The position numbers and the translations under genes are program-made. A stretch of DNA of 62,048 bases, taken from assembly GCF_018918265.1 (NCBI RefSeq), contig NZ_JAHLQC010000020.1, forward strand, positions 1 through 62,048, written 5' to 3'. The notes beneath the pieces are model-generated. The model ran no database searches. It had not been told where the DNA came from and worked only from the letters and a program-made list of their open reading frames with translations. The stretch's first letter is position 1; the number at the start of each line of letters is the position of its first letter. The stretch comes from Falcatimonas sp. MSJ-15 (GTDB taxonomy: Bacteria; Bacillota; Clostridia; Lachnospirales; Lachnospiraceae). This document shows, piece by piece, positions 61,918 to 62,048 of this stretch.

Positions 61918-62048
61918 ATCGAGTAGGAGGGAAAATTAAATAAATTTTCCCGACCTCTCACACCACCGTACGTACGGTTCCGTATACGGCGGTTCAATCA
62001 ACTTAACAAGTAACACACCTTTCGGTGTAGTAATCTATCATTGAGACT
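61918..62048 (-). mobile_element. 3' end of a group II intron (domains V and VI), cut by the window edge
   Basis: On the minus strand, ACCGCCGTA, TACG, GAAC tetraloop, CGTA, CG bulge, TACGGTGGT form a textbook domain V. Then GAG-AGG-N2-GGGAAAATT pairs with AATTTTCCC-T-CCT-A-CTC, a domain VI whose single unpaired A is the branch point, and the intron would end GAT with the 3' boundary at about 61918. GTGTGAGAGG links the two. Upstream (62048 down to about 62000) the frame SLNDRLLHRKVCYLLS and stop may be the end of the intron-encoded reverse transcriptase. The rest lies outside the window. Domain V looks like bacterial class C or a related class. Confidence 0.85.

Overview
The window looks like a chromosomal segment of a low-GC Gram-positive anaerobe of the Clostridia, most likely a motile, carbohydrate-using Lachnospiraceae member. 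I infer this from the AT-rich, densely coding DNA with GGAGG-type ribosome binding sites and some TTG/GTG starts, from lipobox lipoproteins, and from two conserved blocks: rho-rpmE-DUF1385-prmC-prfA and tig-clpP-clpX-lon-ysxC. The species cannot be fixed from the sequence alone.

Layout. 0.1-7.3 kb (minus strand): a decayed C-terminal fragment, an S41-type peptidase, a queuosine-precursor operon (queC-queT-queF) behind a good preQ1-I riboswitch candidate, an orphan CadC/SmtB-type metal sensor, and a two-gene unit pairing a chemoreceptor with a sugar-type binding lipoprotein. 7.4-20 kb: an amino-acid symporter remnant, araA with an operator inside its promoter, hisC, an ABC exporter, dus, RNase H, a truncated traX-like gene, and a GH31 glycosidase divergent from an AraC-family regulator. 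20-26.4 kb: a LacI-controlled PhnD-PhnC-PhnE-PhnE importer ending in a cytoplasmic 5'-nucleotidase-like phosphoesterase. 27.2-27.9 kb: a phd-doc toxin-antitoxin pair whose toxin is broken by one amber codon.

28-44.3 kb is mostly housekeeping: prfA, prmC, DUF1385, rpmE, a rho gene with a long Tyr/Arg/Asn/Asp repeat insert, a hydrolase, then malic enzyme, a YhcC-type radical SAM protein and a DUF4364 protein on the plus strand, then the protein quality-control operon tig-clpP-clpX-lon-ysxC. 44.4-52.4 kb holds a DJ-1 protein, a CYTH phosphatase, a UDP-sugar pyrophosphorylase, orphan trpF, two Nudix hydrolases, pyrrolidone-carboxylate peptidase, a PadR/HAAS regulatory pair and cytidine deaminase beside a decayed flavin-binding gene.

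52.6-54.05 kb is a twelve-gene tRNA operon built from a tandemly duplicated Pro-Gly-Arg-His-(Gln)-Lys block around one Leu gene, with a consensus promoter and a terminator. 54.4-61.5 kb holds yfcE-rdgB-secreted papain-like protease, a THUMP methyltransferase, a rhodanese, a gene-poor stretch with a probable structured small RNA, and a second HAAS protein. The window ends inside the 3' end of a group II intron (domains V and VI, minus strand).

A recurrent feature is that spacers carry unrelated short tandem repeats (periods of about 15, 17, 22, 26, 27, 38, 40 and 66 bp). I see no CRISPR array, rRNA gene or prophage, and no clear defence system beyond the broken phd-doc pair. The observations most worth following are the Rho repeat domain, the small RNA candidate, the LacI/PhnCDE/5'-nucleotidase unit and the chemoreceptor/binding-protein pair.
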